Shown: in pieces, positions 62,301 to 64,000 of the stretch
How positions within the stretch are numbered: the stretch's first letter is position 1
Layout of the letters: every line of letters begins with the position of its first letter
DNA from: Gracilaria domingensis
Lineage: Eukaryota > Rhodophyta > Florideophyceae > Gracilariales > Gracilariaceae
DNA length: 64,000 nt
Reading direction: 5' to 3'
Assembly (NCBI GenBank): GCA_022539475.1
Contig: VCMS01000063.1
Span: 62,001-126,000, forward strand
Notes under the pieces: generated by a model
The model's database searches: none
The model's input: only the letters and a program-made list of their open reading frames with translations
What the model was told of the DNA's origin: nothing
Made by a program: the position numbers and the translations under genes

Positions 62301-63642
62301 CCTGGAATTCGTAGCAATCGACATACTGGGGCCCCTGCCTAAGACCTCAGAGGGTTACCGCTTTGTAGTAGTCATAACCGACAGGTTCACAAAGCTCACC
62401 AGAGCCATACCTCTGAAGAACCAAACGGCAACGACACTAGCGACAGCCTTCCTGGAGAATTGGGTCTACCCGTACGGTGCTCCCATGTACCTACTGACCG
62501 ATAACGGTTCGAACCTAGCTTCTAAGTTCTTCGAGGCGGTTTGTACAATGCTAGGGGTCAAGCACTACTTTACCACGGCCTATCATCCGCAAACAAACGG
62601 CCAAGTGGAACGCTTCAATAAGACCCTAGTGGCACGCCTACGGCACTATGTCGAAGAGCACCAAACCACATGGTCTGAGTATGTCCAACCATTGACATAT
62701 GCGTACAACCTCCAGGTCCACAGGGTCACTCAAACAACCCCATTCGACCTGGTACTTTCGCGAACACCACATGGTATTATCGTCCAGCCCGGACCTGACC
62801 GCTCGGAAGCGGCCGGGACACTCACACCGGCGAAGGTCAAGAGAAACATACTCCAGAAGTTACGCGCCACTTTGGCTGCTGCCAAAGTTAAGATGACAGC
62901 AGCCCAAGAACGGTATAAAGCGGACTATGACCGAACGGTGAGCAAAGTGACCAAAGTGGTAGCAGGAGACATGGTCTTCCTTGACGTGCCACCAAAAGGT
63001 AAGCGACCAACCCCAGCGGAGATGGAAGAGGACATCCGCCTTGAGGAGGATATCAATTCTAAACTACTACCCAAGTCCACGGGACCATACAAGGTGATTC
63101 GCTCCGATGAGCATACCGCTACGGTCATAATGGAAGGTTTGGAGAACACGGTCTCCATCGACAGGATTGTCAAGGCCGCACAACCGACGACAGCGAATAC
63201 ACAACCAATAGGTGAGCCAACGCAGCAAGAAGCGGAGAGGGAGCAAACGTCTCCCATACCCCCTCCTATGATGAGTCAGCCGAGCGGTCAACCTTCCACC
63301 AGAGCCGTAACGGCTGACCCCACGACCCAAGCGGCACAGGAGATCGAGCCTCGGCAAGACCAACGGGTCACACCACCCACGGGGAGCCACGCACCCCATG
63401 ACCAAATGGAAGAGTCACACCCTCAAGTAGACACTCAGGAGTGCGCTATTGACACCATTGTAGGTCACGAACACACCACAAAGGGTATGCGCTACCGGGT
63501 AAGATGGTATGGATGGTCGCCCGAGCACGACTCTATGGAACCACCTGGTCATATCCCTAACAACTTCATCATCCGATACTGGCGCAAACAAGGGCGAACG
63601 CCCCCACCAACTGGTATTGCTTCGCGTGGTACGCGTCGCTAA
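59398..63642 (+). CDS. pol: Pol polyprotein of the chromovirus (PR-RT-RH-IN-chromodomain)
   Basis: The pol frame is open from 59092, overlapping gag by 250 bases in the -1 phase; its first good ATG is 59398, 57 bases after the gag stop, giving 1414 residues. Protease: VLDTGAGPN (59541-59555). Reverse transcriptase: RFCIDYRKLNAVTVRDSYP and catalytic YIDD (60946-60957). RNase H: TDASDAQIGCCLMQ. Integrase: zinc HHCC (HNPRLSGHPGAT to CNSCIKTRG), catalytic Asp in AIDILGPLP, Asp in LTDNGSN, Glu in GQVERFN. C-terminal chromodomain: YRVRWYGWSPEHDSMEPPGH. Expressed either by -1 frameshifting in the overlap or by reinitiation; no canonical slippery heptamer is evident. The chromodomain suggests insertion into marked chromatin. 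Confidence 0.93.
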   Translation: MDNYPLVTGEESLMDGTEPICFLKHSNYKVNVTLGFTSNHLVPCVTVLDTGAGPNLVNAKLLTNRQLNKLQPCTLTNPLVDANNRPLTVMGALTIMVLIDTMRVRVRFIVVNQLATDCILGTTFIDQHVRAIVPRSKTVLFHNGPRIAIIGNHKGASTKENRTQHQPVPENTLSNKVRLAKAVTIPPMNHLVGKVTCQQPGLLSNQNHSRLAERHMTLMANGIVDNIPTKPFQVYLSNFSNRPVKLPKHTVIGLALPAPRTIFTIIPQWSHEVVDAKEGGGSVNSLNSSRTDHMVQRLAEREDQKLELDPVTNWKTEVNIGLEGEELRARILGLLEPFSTMWSGKLGAIKATQHRIDLKPDSRPIHQQPYRAGHKAREVELEEVERMLREGVIEPANSEWASPVVLVQKRGETRMRFCIDYRKLNAVTVRDSYPIPRMDECIDSLGDANIFTTLDANCGYWQIEIPEGDRDKTAFTCHAGLYRFLRMPFGLRNAPATFQRALDIILSKVKWTTALVYIDDVVIYSRSIEEHFSHVQVVLQLLQEAGVTLKLRKCMFFNQEVEYLGHTISPGKLEVTKRNIRAVQEAKLPTSQTDIRSFIGLCNVYRRFIKGFAKIAAPLNRRLQKGQPTHFDHLEEDEVEAFYTLKAALLSPPVLALPKTGLPYTLDTDASDAQIGCCLMQEQEDGKLAPIGYWSRALNQAEQNYTVTEKECLAVVWSMLMLRPYLYGVRFTLRTDHDSLRWILGLADASGRLARWRLRLSEFEYDVQYRPGVKHRVADALSRLNTEGLDTDPVDDDIPCFTIEPANHEVNEVLKGYWHDDSTYQVVVETLLPVEEGEHAPITREEFLREQSTDRLCKTLADVLGRKDSHFDVDHNGYLIRRSPLDGALQKVVPESLRQRVLYLSHNPRLSGHPGATRLYYTLRRQFYWPHMANDVYTYVAQCNSCIKTRGGVAKHRKYLKLFPAAGPLEFVAIDILGPLPKTSEGYRFVVVITDRFTKLTRAIPLKNQTATTLATAFLENWVYPYGAPMYLLTDNGSNLASKFFEAVCTMLGVKHYFTTAYHPQTNGQVERFNKTLVARLRHYVEEHQTTWSEYVQPLTYAYNLQVHRVTQTTPFDLVLSRTPHGIIVQPGPDRSEAAGTLTPAKVKRNILQKLRATLAAAKVKMTAAQERYKADYDRTVSKVTKVVAGDMVFLDVPPKGKRPTPAEMEEDIRLEEDINSKLLPKSTGPYKVIRSDEHTATVIMEGLENTVSIDRIVKAAQPTTANTQPIGEPTQQEAEREQTSPIPPPMMSQPSGQPSTRAVTADPTTQAAQEIEPRQDQRVTPPTGSHAPHDQMEESHPQVDTQECAIDTIVGHEHTTKGMRYRVRWYGWSPEHDSMEPPGHIPNNFIIRYWRKQGRTPPPTGIASRGTRR
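60223..60239 (+). promoter_or_regulatory. Candidate central polypurine tract
   Basis: GCTAAGGAAGGGGGGGG, 17 bases identical to 63638-63654 at the end of pol. It lies inside the pol frame just after the protease region (reads DAKEGGGS). A second plus-strand primer site, as in Ty1 and lentiviruses, is the obvious reading. Confidence 0.55.
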
Positions 63643-63654
63643 GGAAGGGGGGGG
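63638..63654 (+). promoter_or_regulatory. 3' polypurine tract
   Basis: GCTAAGGAAGGGGGGGG spans the pol stop codon (TAA at 63640-63642) and is followed by TTATCG. Such a purine run after pol normally primes plus-strand DNA synthesis and borders the 3' LTR. Confidence 0.7.
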
Positions 63655-63792
63655 TTATCGAAGCCGTTGAACGCCACGCTACACGAAAAGCTAACTAACT
63701 AACCTAACAGGAAAACAAAAGAAGATCAGAGATCACAATGCAAGACACTTTATTAGTCGAGAAGAATCCACGAGAGCGAACGACGAGGTGAC
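63655..63792. other. Spacer between pol and antisense frame
   Basis: No gene. Includes tandem CTAACTAACTAACCTAAC (63691-63708) and the minus-strand polyadenylation signal. Confidence 0.5.
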
Positions 63793-64000
63793 TTAGGAGG
63801 CCTTGGAGGACCCACGGCCACGTCCGCGTCCACGACCGGTTCCACGACCGCGACCACGTCCACGAGAGGTCCCGCGAGATAAAGCGGAACCTCCACGACC
63901 AGAGGACACCGACACAGGTCCGGCGGAGCTTCCGCCCCCGCCGCTAGCCGCGCTCGCTGGCGCACCACCACTTGGTAAGGGAGCAGAAGTACCAGCAGGT
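63793..64000 (-). CDS. C-terminus of an antisense GAR/RGG-rich protein (partial)
   Basis: On the minus strand one frame is open from the edge to a TAA at 63795-63793, 68 residues. It reads PLPSGGAPASAASGGGGSSA, VSVSSGRGGSALSRGTSRG, then repeated Gly-Arg (GRGRGTGRGRGRGRG) and ends SSKAS. Such GAR/RGG tails bind RNA or are methylated in nucleolar and Sm-like proteins. An AATAAA on the minus strand (63754-63749), about 40 bases past the stop, supports a real 3' end. The frame contains an ACCAAGTGGT site, so it is probably part of the retrotransposon rather than a host gene; the alternative is a host gene next to the insertion. Start lies outside the window. Confidence 0.5.
   Translation of the reverse strand, partial: PAGTSAPLPSGGAPASAASGGGGSSAGPVSVSSGRGGSALSRGTSRGRGRGRGTGRGRGRGRGSSKAS

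Larger units (their letters stand above)
56458..63975. repeat. Dispersed palindromic motif ACCANNTGGT throughout the chromovirus
   Basis: About 31 CCANNTGG sites seen by eye, starting at 56458, 56589, 56664, 56724, 56811, 56979, 57125, 57265, 57584, 57731, 57791, 58822, 59113, 59383, 59514, 59733, 59964, 60273, 60332, 60416, 61002, 61293, 61465, 61869, 62601, 62666, 62767, 63402, 63541, 63607 and 63968. At least 18 are the full ACCANNTGGT. Many near matches (ACCAAACGGA, ACCAAAAGGT, ACCGATTGGT) lie between them. Confidence 0.9.
56426..64000 (+). mobile_element. Ty3/Gypsy retrotransposon with chromodomain (chromovirus), right end outside window
   Basis: Order: leader or LTR-like non-coding DNA (56426-57076), gag, pol (protease, reverse transcriptase, RNase H, integrase, chromodomain), 3' polypurine tract, then an antisense reading frame running off the edge. 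Both gag and pol are free of stops, so the copy is recent or active. No sequence from 63655 on repeats the 56426-57076 region, so either the 3' LTR lies beyond 64000 or the LTR limits differ from those assumed; the left limit is a guess at TGACGTCACG next to the older relic. The whole element is GC-richer than the flanking genome and is saturated with the palindrome ACCANNTGGT. Confidence 0.85.

Overview
The window is nuclear DNA of a eukaryote, most likely a red alga (Rhodophyta). Evidence: an alpha-glucan, water dikinase whose first ATG leaves no room for a transit peptide, as expected for cytosolic floridean starch; plastid-type proteins (twin-arginine thylakoid-lumen TPR protein, transit-peptide rubredoxin protein, UhpC-like phosphate antiporter); and a full set of eukaryotic housekeeping genes (SF3B1, NUF2, TTC27, RBMX2/Ist3, mitochondrial uL29, PET100-like, FAM173-type methyltransferase). 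Most genes are single-exon. The two introns that can be fixed are 65 and 69 nt and carry an ACTAAC or TACTAAC branch site. Species cannot be named from the sequence.

Layout. 1-11.5 kb: 3' end of an unknown gene, a LINE RNase H relic, thiolase (-, one intron), FAM173-like methyltransferase (+), GWD (-), mitochondrial ribosomal protein uL29 (+). 11.5-21 kb: a GLGNRLR-type glycosyltransferase (-), an unknown probable nuclear protein (-), then about 4 kb without recognisable genes but with palindromes. 21-29.5 kb: OPA-family transporter (+), unknown protein (-) divergent from a rubredoxin-domain protein (+), zinc-ribbon protein (+), secreted beta-propeller protein (+). 29.5-33 kb: LINE relics and degenerate direct repeats. 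33-50 kb: a gene-dense block with SF3B1 (-, reading frame broken once), PET100-like (+, one intron), NUF2 (-), EamA transporter (-, frame broken once), lumenal TPR protein (+), sulfotransferase-like protein (+), TTC27 (+) and RBMX2/Ist3 (-). 50-56 kb: two diverged paralogues of a Regnase/Zc3h12a-like NYN nuclease in a duplicated block with broken coding-like debris. 56-64 kb: a dead Ty3/Gypsy relic followed by a coding-intact chromodomain Ty3/Gypsy element (chromovirus) running off the right edge.

Many genes are in head-to-head pairs with 400-500 bp between starts (thiolase/FAM173, unknown/rubredoxin, SF3B1/PET100-like, EamA/TPR), suggesting shared promoters, and several pairs are tail-to-tail with short gaps.

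The most striking signal is in the chromovirus. The 8-base palindrome CCANNTGG occurs about 31 times in 7.5 kb, at least 18 of them as the full 10-base palindrome ACCANNTGGT (about 0.1 expected in random sequence). Sites lie in leader, gag and pol, fall in all three codon positions, and continue into an antisense GAR/RGG-rich reading frame 3' of pol. The element also carries an internal exact copy of its 3' polypurine tract. All counts here were made by eye.
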